Assembly: GCF_008017535.1 (NCBI RefSeq)
Contig: NZ_VRUA01000018.1
Span: forward strand, 16,401-80,400
Source of the DNA: Ottowia flava
GTDB lineage: Bacteria; Pseudomonadota; Gammaproteobacteria; Burkholderiales; Burkholderiaceae_C
DNA length: 64,000 bases
Direction: 5' to 3'
Under the pieces are notes generated by a model. It saw nothing but the letters and a program-made list of their open reading frames with translations, was not told the origin of the DNA and did not search any database. Positions 33,299 to 44,236 of this stretch are shown here, piece by piece. A program made the translations under genes and the position numbers. Each line of letters begins with the position of its first letter. Within the stretch, counting starts at the first letter, position 1.

Positions 33299-35128
33299 TC
33301 AGAACTTGCTGTCGACCGGCGCCACGACGGCTTCGTGCACGTGGTCGGTGATGAATTGCGTGATGAAGCGCGCGGTGATCGGCGTGCCATCGTAATGCAG
33401 CACCTTGCACAGCTTGGCGGGGTTGATTTCCAACTCGTTCACCAGCAGGCTGCGCAATTGCGCGTCGCGATTCTGCTCGACCACGAACACGGTTTCGTGC
33501 GCGTCGATGAACTCCTTGACGCTGTCGGGGAACGGAAACGCGCACAGGCGCAATGCATCGACATGAATGCCGTGGCCCGACAGTACATCCAGCGCCTCGT
33601 GCATGGCTGGGCTGGTGGAGCCATAAAAAATCACGCCCAACCGCGTGCGCTTGGCCGCCGGGCGCGGCACCGGCTGCGGCACCAGCGCGGCGGCGGTGGC
33701 GAACTTGGCCAACAGGCGCTGCACGTTGTAGACGTAATCCGGCCCGCGCTCGGAATAGCGGGCATAGGCATCGCGCGTGGTGCCGCGCGTGAAGTAGCTG
33801 CCGCGCGTGGGGTGCGTGCCGGGCAGCGTGCGCCAGGGAATGCCGTCGCCGTCCACGTCCTTGTAGCGGCCGAAGTCCTTGTGCTCCAGGTCTTCGGCGG
33901 TCATGACCTTGCCGCGGTCGTAGTCGCGCGCGTCGTCCCACGTGAAAGGCTCGCACAGGCGCTGGTTCATGCCGATGTCGAGGTCGGTCATGACGAACAC
34001 GGGCGTCTGCAGGCGGTCGGCCAGGTCCAACGCGGTGGCCGTGTGCTCGAAGCATTCGCGCGGGTCTTCAGGGAACAGCAAGACGTGCTTGGTGTCACCG
34101 TGCGACGCGTAGGCGCAGGCCAGCACGTCGGCCTGCTGGGTGCGCGTCGGCATGCCGGTGGACGGGCCGCCGCGCTGCACGTTCACCAGCGTGATGGGGA
34201 TCTCGGCAAAGTAGGCCAGCCCGATGAATTCGGTCATCAGCGAGATGCCGGGGCCGGACGTCGCCGTGAAAGCGCGCGAGCCGTTCCAGCCCGCGCCAAC
34301 GACGATGCCAATCGAAGCGAGCTCATCCTCGCCCTGCACGATGGCGTAGTTGTGGCGCCCCTCGGCGTCGACGCGGAACTCGGCGCAGTACTCCATGAAC
34401 GCCTCGGCCACCGACGTGGACGGCGTGATCGGGTACCACGCGCATACCGTGGCACCGCCGTACACGGCGCCCAAGCCCGCCGCGGTATTGCCATCCACGA
34501 AGATGCGTTGACCCACCCGATGGGCGCGCTGTACGCGGATCGGCAGGGGAAAGCTCAGGTGCTCGGTGGCGAAGTCCCGGCCAAGCTTGAGCGCCTGCAC
34601 GTTCGAGGCAATCAGCTTTTCCTTGCCCTTGAACTGCTCGGCCAGCAGCGCTTCGACGACCTGCGCGTCCATGTCGAGCAGCACCGACAGCGCGCCCACA
34701 TACACGATGTTCTTGAACAGCTGGCGCTGGCGCGGGTCGGAATAGACGGCGTTGCAGATTTCGGTCAGTGGCATGCCGATGACGGTGATGTCGTCGCGCA
34801 ACTCCGACGGCAGACGCGGGCGCGTGCTGTCGTAGAACAGGTAGCCGCCGGGTTCAATCTCCTCCAGGTCGGCCGCCCAGGTCTGCGGGTTCATCGCCAC
34901 CATCAGGTCGATGCCGCCGCGCCGGCCCAGGTAGCCCTTCTCGCTGACGCGCACTTCGTACCAGGTGGGCAGCCCCTGGATGTTGCTCGGGAAGATGTTG
35001 CGCGGGCTGACCGGCACGCCCATGCGCAGGATCGCCTTGGCGAACAGTTCGTTGGCACTGGCCGAGCCCGAACCGTTGACGTTGGCAAACTTGACAACGA
35101 AGTCGTTGATGCCTTCAATCTGCTTCAT
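33299..35128 (-). CDS. korA: 2-oxoacid:ferredoxin oxidoreductase, fused gamma-alpha subunit
   Basis: Fusion of the gamma domain (about 1-190; NGSGSASANELFAKAIL and YEVRVSEKGYLGRR) with the alpha pyrimidine-binding and transketolase-C domains (about 205-609; WYPITPSTSVAEAF, IVQGEDELASIGIVVGAGWNG, TSGPGISLMTEFIGLAYFAE). It is 609 aa, the normal length for the fused KorA class. It begins at an ATGA overlap with the upstream flavoprotein gene and ends 7 nt before korB, so the three proteins are made together. Confidence 0.92.
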   Translation of the reverse strand: MKQIEGINDFVVKFANVNGSGSASANELFAKAILRMGVPVSPRNIFPSNIQGLPTWYEVRVSEKGYLGRRGGIDLMVAMNPQTWAADLEEIEPGGYLFYDSTRPRLPSELRDDITVIGMPLTEICNAVYSDPRQRQLFKNIVYVGALSVLLDMDAQVVEALLAEQFKGKEKLIASNVQALKLGRDFATEHLSFPLPIRVQRAHRVGQRIFVDGNTAAGLGAVYGGATVCAWYPITPSTSVAEAFMEYCAEFRVDAEGRHNYAIVQGEDELASIGIVVGAGWNGSRAFTATSGPGISLMTEFIGLAYFAEIPITLVNVQRGGPSTGMPTRTQQADVLACAYASHGDTKHVLLFPEDPRECFEHTATALDLADRLQTPVFVMTDLDIGMNQRLCEPFTWDDARDYDRGKVMTAEDLEHKDFGRYKDVDGDGIPWRTLPGTHPTRGSYFTRGTTRDAYARYSERGPDYVYNVQRLLAKFATAAALVPQPVPRPAAKRTRLGVIFYGSTSPAMHEALDVLSGHGIHVDALRLCAFPFPDSVKEFIDAHETVFVVEQNRDAQLRSLLVNELEINPAKLCKVLHYDGTPITARFITQFITDHVHEAVVAPVDSKF

Positions 35129-36954
35129 ATCGGCGTCCTATCAGCGCAACCAGCTACCGAATTGGTAGCGCCCCCGGCCTTTGCCGTCCACAGCAGAAAC
35201 TTCTGCATGTCCCACGCGCCGGTCGGGCAGCGCTCGGCGCACAGGCCGCAGTGCAGACACACGTCTTCGTCCTTGACCAGCACGCGTCCGGTCTTCAATT
35301 CGGGCGACACGTACAGCGCCTGCTCGGTGTTTTCGGCGGGCGCATTCAGCTCTTTGCGCAGGGTGGCCTCGTCCGCATTGGCGGTGAAGGTGATGCAATC
35401 CATCGGGCAGATGTCCACGCAGCCATCGCACTCGATGCACAGCTTGGGCGCGAACACGGTCTGCACGTCGCAGTTCAGGCAGCGGCCGGCCTCCTTGAGT
35501 GCGGTGCGCGCGTCAAAGCCCAGTTCCACCTCCACTTTGATGCTGGCCAGTGCCTTCTCGGCGTTGGCCCACGGCACGGCGTAGCGCAGGTCGTTCGAGG
35601 GGTCGTTGTCGTAGGCCCATTCGTGGATGCCCATCTTTTCCGACACCAGGTTGGTGCGCGGCCCGGGCCGCTCGGCGACGTTCTGGCCGGTGAGGAAGAG
35701 GTCGATGGACACCGCCGCCTCGTGGCCGTGCGCCACGGCGGTGATGATGTTCTTGGGGCCAAAGGCCGCGTCGCCACCGAAGAAGACGTTGGGCAGCGAC
35801 GACTGGAAGGTGTCGGCGCCCAGCACGGGCAGCCCCCAATCGTCGAACTCGATACCGGCATCGCGCTCGATCCAGGGGAAGGCGTTTTCCTGGCCAACGG
35901 CGACCAGCACGTCGTCGCACGGGAAGAAGGCGTCCGGCTCACCGGTGGGCACCAGCTTGCGCTTGCCCTTGGCGTCGTACTCGGCGCGCACCACTTCAAA
36001 CATCATGCCCGTCAGGCGATCGCCCTCGTGGACGAACGCCTTGGGCACATGCATGTTGATGATGGGGATGCCTTCGTGCTGGGCGTCTTCTTTTTCCCAG
36101 GGCGAGGCCTTCATCTCGTCAAAGCCCGAGCGCACGATGACCTTGACGTCTTCGCCGCCCAGACGGCGCGCCGAACGGCAGCAGTCCATCGCCGTGTTGC
36201 CGCCGCCCAGCACGATGACGCGCTTGCCGATCGACGTGACGTGGCCGAACGAGACCGACGCCAGCCAGTCGATGCCGATGTGGATGTGGCTGGCCGCCTC
36301 CTGCCGGCCGGGCAGATCCAGGTCGCGCCCGCGCGGCGCGCCGCAGCCGACAAACACGGCGTCGTAGCCTTCAGCGAGCAATGCCTTCATCGACCCGATG
36401 CGCTCGCCCGCCCGGAACTGCGGGCCCAGTGCGAAGACGTAGCCGGTTTCTTCGTCGATCACGCTTTCGGGCAGGCGAAAGCGCGGAATCTGCTGGTGCA
36501 TGAACCCACCGGCCTTGCGCTCGCCATCGAACACCGTGACCTCGTAGCCCAGCGGCGCCAGATCGCGCGCAACCGTCAACGCCGAGGGGCCCGCGCCCAC
36601 GCACGCGATGCGCTTGCCGTTGGACGGCGCCGACCGCGGCATGCGCGGAACGACGTCCTCCTTGAAATCGGCCGCCACACGCTTGAGACGGCAGATTGCC
36701 ACCGGTTCGGGCTTGGCGGCGTTCTCTTCCTCCACGCGCCCGCGTCGGCAGGCGGGCTCGCACGGGCGGTCGCACGTACGGCCCAGGATGCCGGGAAAGA
36801 CGTTGGACACCCAGTTGACCATGTACGCATCGCCGTAACGGCCTTGCGCGATCAAGCGGATGTATTCGGGAACGGGGGTGTGGGCGGGGCACGCCCATTG
36901 GCAATCCACGACCTTGTGGAAATAGGTCGGATCAGCAGTATTCGTCGGCTGCAA
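35125..36954 (-). CDS. korC: GltD-like FAD/NAD(P) oxidoreductase with ferredoxin domains, KorAB partner
   Basis: Flavoprotein of the glutamate synthase small-chain family, 609 aa, with extra Fe-S domains. An N-terminal cysteine cluster domain (CQWACPAHTPVPEY, CDRPCEPACRRG) is followed by FAD-binding (VGAGPSALTVARDLA) and NAD(P)-binding (VIVLGGGNTAMDCCRSARRL) sites. The C-terminal half carries a Cys-rich domain and two [4Fe-4S] motifs (CIECDGCVDICPMDC, CLHCGLCAERCP). It most likely passes electrons between ferredoxin from KorAB and NAD(P). A KorC protein of this kind is known with KorAB from Thauera. The C-terminal residues GATNSVAGCADR are encoded by repeat copy 14. Confidence 0.85.
   Translation of the reverse strand: MQPTNTADPTYFHKVVDCQWACPAHTPVPEYIRLIAQGRYGDAYMVNWVSNVFPGILGRTCDRPCEPACRRGRVEEENAAKPEPVAICRLKRVAADFKEDVVPRMPRSAPSNGKRIACVGAGPSALTVARDLAPLGYEVTVFDGERKAGGFMHQQIPRFRLPESVIDEETGYVFALGPQFRAGERIGSMKALLAEGYDAVFVGCGAPRGRDLDLPGRQEAASHIHIGIDWLASVSFGHVTSIGKRVIVLGGGNTAMDCCRSARRLGGEDVKVIVRSGFDEMKASPWEKEDAQHEGIPIINMHVPKAFVHEGDRLTGMMFEVVRAEYDAKGKRKLVPTGEPDAFFPCDDVLVAVGQENAFPWIERDAGIEFDDWGLPVLGADTFQSSLPNVFFGGDAAFGPKNIITAVAHGHEAAVSIDLFLTGQNVAERPGPRTNLVSEKMGIHEWAYDNDPSNDLRYAVPWANAEKALASIKVEVELGFDARTALKEAGRCLNCDVQTVFAPKLCIECDGCVDICPMDCITFTANADEATLRKELNAPAENTEQALYVSPELKTGRVLVKDEDVCLHCGLCAERCPTGAWDMQKFLLWTAKAGGATNSVAGCADRTPI
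35136..35171 (+). repeat. ~60-bp interspersed repeat, copy 14, at the korC/korA junction
   Basis: ATCAGCGCAACCAGCTACCG followed by GGTAGCGC is the family core and terminal dyad; it forms the last ~12 codons of korC just before the ATGA overlap with korA. Confidence 0.75.
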
Positions 36955-37201
36955 TGCGTGTCTCCTAGCGCCCCGCCGCGCCCGGGCTGTGGTCTTCTGG
37001 CTGGGGCGACCGCTAGTCTACGCCCAGCAGAAGCGCCGCGGCCTGCACCTGCGACGCGCGAGCGACACGTTCCGCGACCAAGCCTATCGACTCGGCGCGC
37101 GCGCAGGCTTGCCCTTTCTGGCTTCACCGATGCGTACGCCAGCCTTCGCCCGGAGGCGCGTCACCGTCACGCCGCCGTCTGGCGCGGCGCCGCGCCCCGG
37201 T

Positions 37202-37402
37202 TCAGTGCTTCGGGCCGTGCAACGGACAGCTGTTGAGGCCCAGCAGCGAATACGCCGGGCAGACACGGAACAGCCCGGTCGCCAGCGGGATCACGCCCAG
37301 CCAACCCCACCAGCCCACGGTGCCGGTGGCGGCCAGTCCGATCAGCACGAGGCCGACGACGATGCGAAGAATGCGGTCGATACCACCTACGTTCAATTTC
37401 AT
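37202..37402 (-). CDS. DUF2892 small membrane protein
   Basis: DUF2892 (YgaP-type membrane domain) protein, 66 aa. The start MKLNVGGIDRILRIVVGLVL, two hydrophobic helices and the conserved CPAYSLLGLNSC are typical. AAAGGAAG precedes the start. In YgaP the same domain anchors a rhodanese; here it stands alone at the end of the RND/flavoprotein operon, which contains a second DUF2892 gene at 39341. The two conserved cysteines fit a role in persulfide chemistry, but that is inference. Confidence 0.9.
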   Translation of the reverse strand: MKLNVGGIDRILRIVVGLVLIGLAATGTVGWWGWLGVIPLATGLFRVCPAYSLLGLNSCPLHGPKH

Positions 37403-37493
37403 GGTGCTTCCTTTCGTGAAAAACTCTGCTGGCAAATGGGCTGCATTCGCTCGACATGGCGACACACACCCGTGGAAAAAAGTGCCGCGCTGC

Positions 37494-38981
37494 TCATTGA
37501 GCACCTCTGCGCGTTCGAGAAGCCGTTGGCGACACCAAGTCCCGGGATCGCGTGGCTCCACGATCTTCGGCGGCACCGCTCGCGATGGATTTGTCTGACA
37601 TCAGACTCGCGTTGGCTTCGGCCATCACGCCGTCGTCAAGGCGATCGGCGAGCGCAGCCAGTCTCAACCGGTTCAACACCTGGCCCACGCGCGCCTCGGC
37701 CAGCACCAAGGCGGCGGCGGCGTGATCGTTCTCGGCCTGGAACACGTCCATCAGCGTGCGATCGCCCACCGCGCGCCCGACACGCGTGGCGTCCAGGCGG
37801 GCGGCACTCGCCTTCAAGCCGTCCTGAAGCGCCAACAAGCGGGCCTCGCCTGCCTGCCAGCCCAGCCAGGACGCGCGCACCTGCTCTGCAACCTGCTCGC
37901 GCGCCAGCTCCAGCTGTGCGTGCGCCTTTTCAATACGGCGCGCGCTCTCGCTCGCCTGCGCACCGGCCATGCCACCGTCGTAGATGGGGATGTTGACCTG
38001 CACGCCGACCATCGCACCGTGGCTGCGGCTGGTCGCGGCGTGGCCGCCCGTGCCGCCGACGCGGTCGAACGACGCCTGTCCGACAAGATCCACCGTCACG
38101 CCGCTGGCGGCTCGGCGTTTTCGTGCTTCGTGCTCGGCCAGCGCGACGCCCTGCTCAGCCAGCCTGACCCGCAGGTTCTGCGCCATCGCCGCGTCAAGCC
38201 AGTCTTGCAACGAGCCCGCCGCGGCGGCTATCTGCCCCGGCAGCTGCGCGCGCGGCGTTGCCAGGCCCGTGCCGTCGGCCAACGCCTGGCGAGCCAACGC
38301 CTGTTGCAGCCGGGCTGCCTCCAACTGCGCACGCACACTGGCAAGCGCCGCGTCGGCCTCATGCGTATCGGTGACGGGCACATCGCCCAACTCGAAGCGC
38401 TCATGCGCCTCGGTACGCGAACGGGCGACCGCTTCGGCCTGCCGTTCGCCCAAACGTACACGTTCGTCCGCCAGCGCCAGGTTGAAATAGCCGTCGGCCG
38501 TGCGCAGCACCTGCTGTTGACGGGCCTCGCGCCAGGTGCTGTTGGCCACCTCGGCACCCAGCTCCAGCTGCGCACGGGCCGCGTCGCGGCTGCGGTTGAA
38601 GATGGGCTGGCGCGCCTCCAGCGCAGCGCGCGTGGCCAGACCCGAATGCATGTCCAGGCCAAAATCGACCCCGTTGGCCGCGCCCATGCCCGGCGCCGAG
38701 AAATGCGCGCCCTCCATGCGCGTGTGCTGTGCCCCAGCGCCCGCGCCCAAGCCGAGCGATACGGTGGGGCGCCACAGCGCCGCGGCCTGCTCGCGCAAGG
38801 TCTGCCCGGCTGTGTGCTCGGCGCGCGCCACGTTCAGCGCCCGGTCATGCTGCGCAGCCGCCTGCCAGACCGTGAGCAGGTTTTCGGCCATGGCCACTGC
38901 GGGCAACGCCGCCAGGGCGAGCAGCATGGCGCGGACCAGCGGGCGCGCGGAACGGCACCGCGCCGAGGCGTCGAACGTCAT
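37494..38981 (-). CDS. TolC-family outer-membrane channel protein
   Basis: Outer-membrane efflux protein of the TolC family, 495 aa. The N-terminal signal peptide ends near LPAVAMAEN, and the two repeated helical regions are visible (FNRSRDAARAQLELGAEVAN; VQVNIPIYDGGMAGAQASES). No lipobox, so it is TolC-like rather than OprM-like. It presumably forms the exit duct for the RND pump of the same operon. The last ~35 residues are basic and beyond the normal fold. The start overlaps the stop of the AhpD-like gene (ATGA). Confidence 0.9.
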   Translation of the reverse strand: MTFDASARCRSARPLVRAMLLALAALPAVAMAENLLTVWQAAAQHDRALNVARAEHTAGQTLREQAAALWRPTVSLGLGAGAGAQHTRMEGAHFSAPGMGAANGVDFGLDMHSGLATRAALEARQPIFNRSRDAARAQLELGAEVANSTWREARQQQVLRTADGYFNLALADERVRLGERQAEAVARSRTEAHERFELGDVPVTDTHEADAALASVRAQLEAARLQQALARQALADGTGLATPRAQLPGQIAAAAGSLQDWLDAAMAQNLRVRLAEQGVALAEHEARKRRAASGVTVDLVGQASFDRVGGTGGHAATSRSHGAMVGVQVNIPIYDGGMAGAQASESARRIEKAHAQLELAREQVAEQVRASWLGWQAGEARLLALQDGLKASAARLDATRVGRAVGDRTLMDVFQAENDHAAAALVLAEARVGQVLNRLRLAALADRLDDGVMAEANASLMSDKSIASGAAEDRGATRSRDLVSPTASRTRRGAQ

Positions 38982-39331
38982 GCCGGTTTCTCGCCCCCGA
39001 ATTCTTCGTAGGCGCCCAGCGCAGCGGCGGCGTACATCAGCGATGGGCCACCGCCCATGTAGATGCACATCCCGAGCACGTCTTCCAGCTCGGCGCGCGT
39101 GGCGCCCAGGCGAACCAGCGCCTTGGCGTGGTAGCCGATGCAGGGATCGCAGCGCGCCGCGACCGACAGCGCCGTGGCGATCAGCTCCTTGGTCTTCTCG
39201 TCCAGCGCGCCGGCCTTGCCCGCAGCGCCCGAGAGCGCGTAGAAGCCCTGCATGACATCGGGAATGTCCTTGCGCAGCTTGCCCACATTGGCAGTGGTCT
39301 CGGCGATGATGGCCTGATAGCTCTTGGTCAT
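38978..39331 (-). CDS. AhpD-like carboxymuconolactone decarboxylase family protein
   Basis: Small CMD-family protein, 117 aa, with the AhpD-type motif CDPCIGYH (CxxCxxxH), which suggests a disulfide/peroxidase function and not a true decarboxylase. GAGGAG lies 5 nt before the start chosen at 39331. Its presence between a DUF2892 gene and the outer-membrane channel gene of the RND operon suggests a redox or sulfur-related step in the same pathway; inference. Confidence 0.88.
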   Translation of the reverse strand: MTKSYQAIIAETTANVGKLRKDIPDVMQGFYALSGAAGKAGALDEKTKELIATALSVAARCDPCIGYHAKALVRLGATRAELEDVLGMCIYMGGGPSLMYAAAALGAYEEFGGEKPA

Positions 39332-39340
39332 CGGCACTCC

Positions 39341-39550
39341 TCAGGCACCGGCCTTCAGGCCGAGCTTGCGCATGATCGTCTCGAGCATGCACCACTTCGT
39401 GAGGCCGCTTTGCATGATGTTGGCGCCGACGAACACGGTGAACCACAACCAGTTGGACGATTGGTAGATCGGGCTGCCCTGAACGCCCAGCGCGAGCGAG
39501 AGCAGGATGAAGGCGCCACCGATGGTGCGCACGGCTTGCCAGGATGTCAT
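39341..39550 (-). CDS. DUF2892 small membrane protein
   Basis: Second DUF2892 protein of the operon, 69 aa. Two hydrophobic segments (SLALGVQGSP flanked region; LWFTVFVGANIMQSGLT) and a cysteine in TKWCMLETIMRKLGL are typical of the YgaP-type membrane domain. AGGAG precedes the start. It lies between the SQR-type and AhpD-like genes. Confidence 0.88.
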   Translation of the reverse strand: MTSWQAVRTIGGAFILLSLALGVQGSPIYQSSNWLWFTVFVGANIMQSGLTKWCMLETIMRKLGLKAGA

Positions 39551-39567
39551 GTCAATTCTCCTAAGTA

Positions 39568-40923
<1,356 letters not shown>

Positions 40924-43900
40924 TTACTGCGCCTCGGACCGTGCGCCGACCTGATCGCCCGGACCGGATGCCTGTGGGCTGGCGTACTGCTTTCGGTACG
41001 CCATGTAGTAAAGCGTGGGGATCACCACCAGGGTGAGCACGGTGGACACCAGAATGCCGAAGATCAGCGCAATGGCCAGGCCGTTGAAGATGGGATCGCC
41101 CAGAATGAAGAGCGCACCGATCATGGCCGCGAGGCCCGTCAGCAGAATGGGTTGGGCGCGTGTGATGGCGCTCTGCACGATGGCCTCTTCCAGCCGCACG
41201 CCCTGTGCGAGCTGAAGGTTGATGAAGTCCACCAACAGGATCGAGTTGCGCACGATGATCCCCGCCAGCGCAATCATCCCGATCATGCTGGTGGCCGTGA
41301 ACTGCGCCCGCAGCAAGGCATGTCCGGGCATCACGCCAATCACGGTAAGCGGAATGGGCGCCATGATGATCAGCGGCATCAGGTACGAGCCGAACTGCGC
41401 CACCACCAGCAGGTAGATGAGGATCAGGCCAACGGCGTACGCCGCACCCATGTCGCGGAAGGTCTCGTAAGTGATCTGCCATTCGCCATCCCACTTGAGC
41501 GCGTAGCCCCGGTACGGGTCGGACGGCTGACGGATGAAGTACTCGCCCAGTTGGCCGCCATCGGGCATCTTCAGTTCGGCCAGCGCAGTGCGCATCTTGA
41601 ACATGCCGTAGAGCGGGCTGTCCAGGTCGCCGGCCTTGGCGCCACCCATGTCGCCCATGACCATCGCCATGGGAAGCAGGTCCTTGTGGAACTGAGGCTG
41701 CTCGCGCACCGTGTCGGTCACCGTGACCAACTCGCGGATGGGCACCAGCGCCCCCGTGGCCCCGCGCACCTGAAGCTGCAGCAGCGCGTCGAGGTCGCCA
41801 TGAAGTTCGTCCGGCAGCTGAATCAGCGCTGGCACGGGGTAGCGACTCTGGTCGTGCAGGTAGGTTGCAGCGTCGCCCGACAGGCCCATGCGCAGTGTTT
41901 GCGCAACGGCTTGTTGGCTGACGCCCCGCTGCGCTGCCTTGCGCCGATCCACCAGCAGCAGGGTGCGGGGTGCATCCACCAACGTGGTGTCGTGCACGTC
42001 CACCACGCCTGGCGTTGCCTCGAACACGCGGCGCACGGCGTGCACGACGTCGCGCCGACCGGCTTCGTCAGGACCGTAGATCTCGGCGACGATGGGCGCC
42101 ATGACCGGCGGCCCGGGTGGCACCTCCACGACCTGCACGCTGGCGCCATGGCGCTGCCCGATGGCCGCGAGCGCGGGCCGCACCCGCAGTGCAATGGCGT
42201 GGCTCTTCTCGTGGCGTTGCGACTTGTCGACCAGGTTGACCTGCACATCGCCCATGTCACCGCCCGCGCGCAGGTAGTACTGGCGCACGAGGCCGTTGAA
42301 ATTGATCGGGCTCGCGGTACCCACGTAAGCCTGGTAGTGAGTGACCTCCGGCACGGTGGTCAGATGGGCGCCGATCTCGCGCAAGACCGCCGCCGTCGCT
42401 TCGAGCGGGCTGCCGGCGGGCATGTCGACCACCACCTGGAATTCGCTCTTGTTGTCAAAGGGCAGCATCTTCAGCACGACCAGCCCCACGACTGGCAGCA
42501 GCACGGACACAGCAATGAGCCCCGCCGTCGTCAGCCCCAGCAGACCTCGGTTCAGCCGCCCCCGCCGCGTATCCAGCAGCGCGCCGAAGATGCGCCGGAA
42601 GACCGGCGCCAGCCAGCGCGTCAGGCCATGGCCGGCCACATGCCCGTCGCTGTGCACCTTGGCTGCTTTCATCCACAGGCGAGCGAGCCAAGGCGTCACC
42701 ATGAAGGCGATCAAGAGCGACAACAACATGCCCATGCTGGCATTGATGGGGATTGGGCTCATGTAAGGGCCCATCAAGCCGCTGACGAACGCCATCGGCA
42801 GCAGCGCGGCGATCACCGTGAGCGTGGCCAGAATGGTCGGACCGCCGACCTCGTCGACCGCTCCGGGGATCAGTTCGCGCAGCGGCCTGCCGGGCTCGAG
42901 CAATTGGTGGCGGTGGATGTTTTCGATGACGACGATGGCGTCGTCCACCAGGATGCCGATGGAGAAAATGAGCGCGAACAGCGATACGCGGTTGAGCGTG
43001 AAGCCCCAGGCCCACGACGCAAACAGCGTCGCTGTGAGCGTGAGGATCACCGCCGTGCCAACGATCACCGCCTCGCGCCGGCCCAGCGCAAAGAACACCA
43101 GCGCGACCACGGACAGCGTCGCGAACAACAGCTTGCGAATCAGCGTCTGCGCCTTGTCGCTGGCGGTTTCGCCATAGTTGCGGGTGGTGGTGACCTCCAC
43201 ATCGGCTGGGAGCACCGTGTTGCGCAATTCATCCACGCGCGCCATCAAGCCGCTGGCGACGTCAATGGCGTTCTCGCCAGGCTTCTTGGTGATGGCCAGT
43301 GTGACCGCCGGATGTTCAACGGTCTGCCGTTCGCCATTCACCGTGCGGATCTCACCGTGCCAGACGTAGCGCGCTGCGGTAGGCGTGCCGTCGCGCACTT
43401 CGGCCACCTCGCGCAGGTAAACCGGCTTTTCACCACGCGTGGCGACGACCAGGTTGGCGACGTCGCGCGCGTTGCGCAAATGGTCGCCTGTTTCAAGCGC
43501 GATGGCGCGATTGCCGGCAGTCAGGTCACCCAACGGCAAGCCCAGGTTGGCGGACGCCAGCGCCGCGTGCAGTTCGGGCAGCGTGACGCCCGCGCCGGCC
43601 AGCCGTGCCGGATCAACGTCCACGCGTACCGCGCGCCCCGGCCCGCTCACCGTCACGACCTCACGGGTTCCGGCGACGCGTTTGAGTTCAATCTCCACAC
43701 TGTGCGCGATGCGCTCCAGGTCGCTTGCCCCTGTGTCTTCGCGCGTGCTGTGCAAGGTGAGCGTGACGATGGGCACGTCGTCCACGCCCTTGGGTTTCAC
43801 GATGGGCGGCATCACGCCCAGCCCTTGCGGCAGCCAGTCGGCATGTGCAGCCACGGCGTCGTGCAGGCGCACCACGGCCGTCTCGCGCGGCACGCCCACC

Positions 43901-44223
43901 TTGAACTGCACCGTGAGCACCGCCACACCCGAGCGCGATACGCTCATCACGTGTTCGGCGCCGCTCATCTGCGAGAGCACCTGCTCGGCGGGCGTGGCGA
44001 CCATCGCCTCGACATCGCGTGCGCTGGCGCCCGGCCACGGCACGATGACGTTGGCCATGGTCACATCAATCTGCGGCTCTTCCTCACGCGGCGTCACCAT
44101 CACCGCGAACAGGCCCAGCAGAAAGGCCACGAGCGCCAGCAAAGGGGTGATCTGCGCCGACTGGAAATACGCCGCCAGCCGACCAGAAATGCCCAGGCGT
44201 GCGGAAGAAGGTGAAGCCGACAT
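40924..44223 (-). CDS. RND efflux pump, inner-membrane permease
   Basis: RND (AcrB/MdtB-like) proton-driven transporter, 1,099 aa. The N-terminal helix and VTPREEEPQIDVTMANVIVP, the proton-relay GILVDDAIVVIENIHRH and the closing GILVSTVLTLVVIPTLYY are typical. It is slightly longer than AcrB. It is paired with the adaptor at 44237 and followed 24 nt downstream by the SQR-type gene. The substrate is not deducible; the periplasmic porter domains lack features I could link to metals. Confidence 0.93.
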   Translation of the reverse strand: MSASPSSARLGISGRLAAYFQSAQITPLLALVAFLLGLFAVMVTPREEEPQIDVTMANVIVPWPGASARDVEAMVATPAEQVLSQMSGAEHVMSVSRSGVAVLTVQFKVGVPRETAVVRLHDAVAAHADWLPQGLGVMPPIVKPKGVDDVPIVTLTLHSTREDTGASDLERIAHSVEIELKRVAGTREVVTVSGPGRAVRVDVDPARLAGAGVTLPELHAALASANLGLPLGDLTAGNRAIALETGDHLRNARDVANLVVATRGEKPVYLREVAEVRDGTPTAARYVWHGEIRTVNGERQTVEHPAVTLAITKKPGENAIDVASGLMARVDELRNTVLPADVEVTTTRNYGETASDKAQTLIRKLLFATLSVVALVFFALGRREAVIVGTAVILTLTATLFASWAWGFTLNRVSLFALIFSIGILVDDAIVVIENIHRHQLLEPGRPLRELIPGAVDEVGGPTILATLTVIAALLPMAFVSGLMGPYMSPIPINASMGMLLSLLIAFMVTPWLARLWMKAAKVHSDGHVAGHGLTRWLAPVFRRIFGALLDTRRGRLNRGLLGLTTAGLIAVSVLLPVVGLVVLKMLPFDNKSEFQVVVDMPAGSPLEATAAVLREIGAHLTTVPEVTHYQAYVGTASPINFNGLVRQYYLRAGGDMGDVQVNLVDKSQRHEKSHAIALRVRPALAAIGQRHGASVQVVEVPPGPPVMAPIVAEIYGPDEAGRRDVVHAVRRVFEATPGVVDVHDTTLVDAPRTLLLVDRRKAAQRGVSQQAVAQTLRMGLSGDAATYLHDQSRYPVPALIQLPDELHGDLDALLQLQVRGATGALVPIRELVTVTDTVREQPQFHKDLLPMAMVMGDMGGAKAGDLDSPLYGMFKMRTALAELKMPDGGQLGEYFIRQPSDPYRGYALKWDGEWQITYETFRDMGAAYAVGLILIYLLVVAQFGSYLMPLIIMAPIPLTVIGVMPGHALLRAQFTATSMIGMIALAGIIVRNSILLVDFINLQLAQGVRLEEAIVQSAITRAQPILLTGLAAMIGALFILGDPIFNGLAIALIFGILVSTVLTLVVIPTLYYMAYRKQYASPQASGPGDQVGARSEAQ

Positions 44224-44236
44224 CGATCTGGCCCCT

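Noticed and set aside
33290..35584. 764-codon plus-strand frame opposite korA and korC
   Set aside because: Antisense shadow; korA/korC show all expected cofactor motifs.
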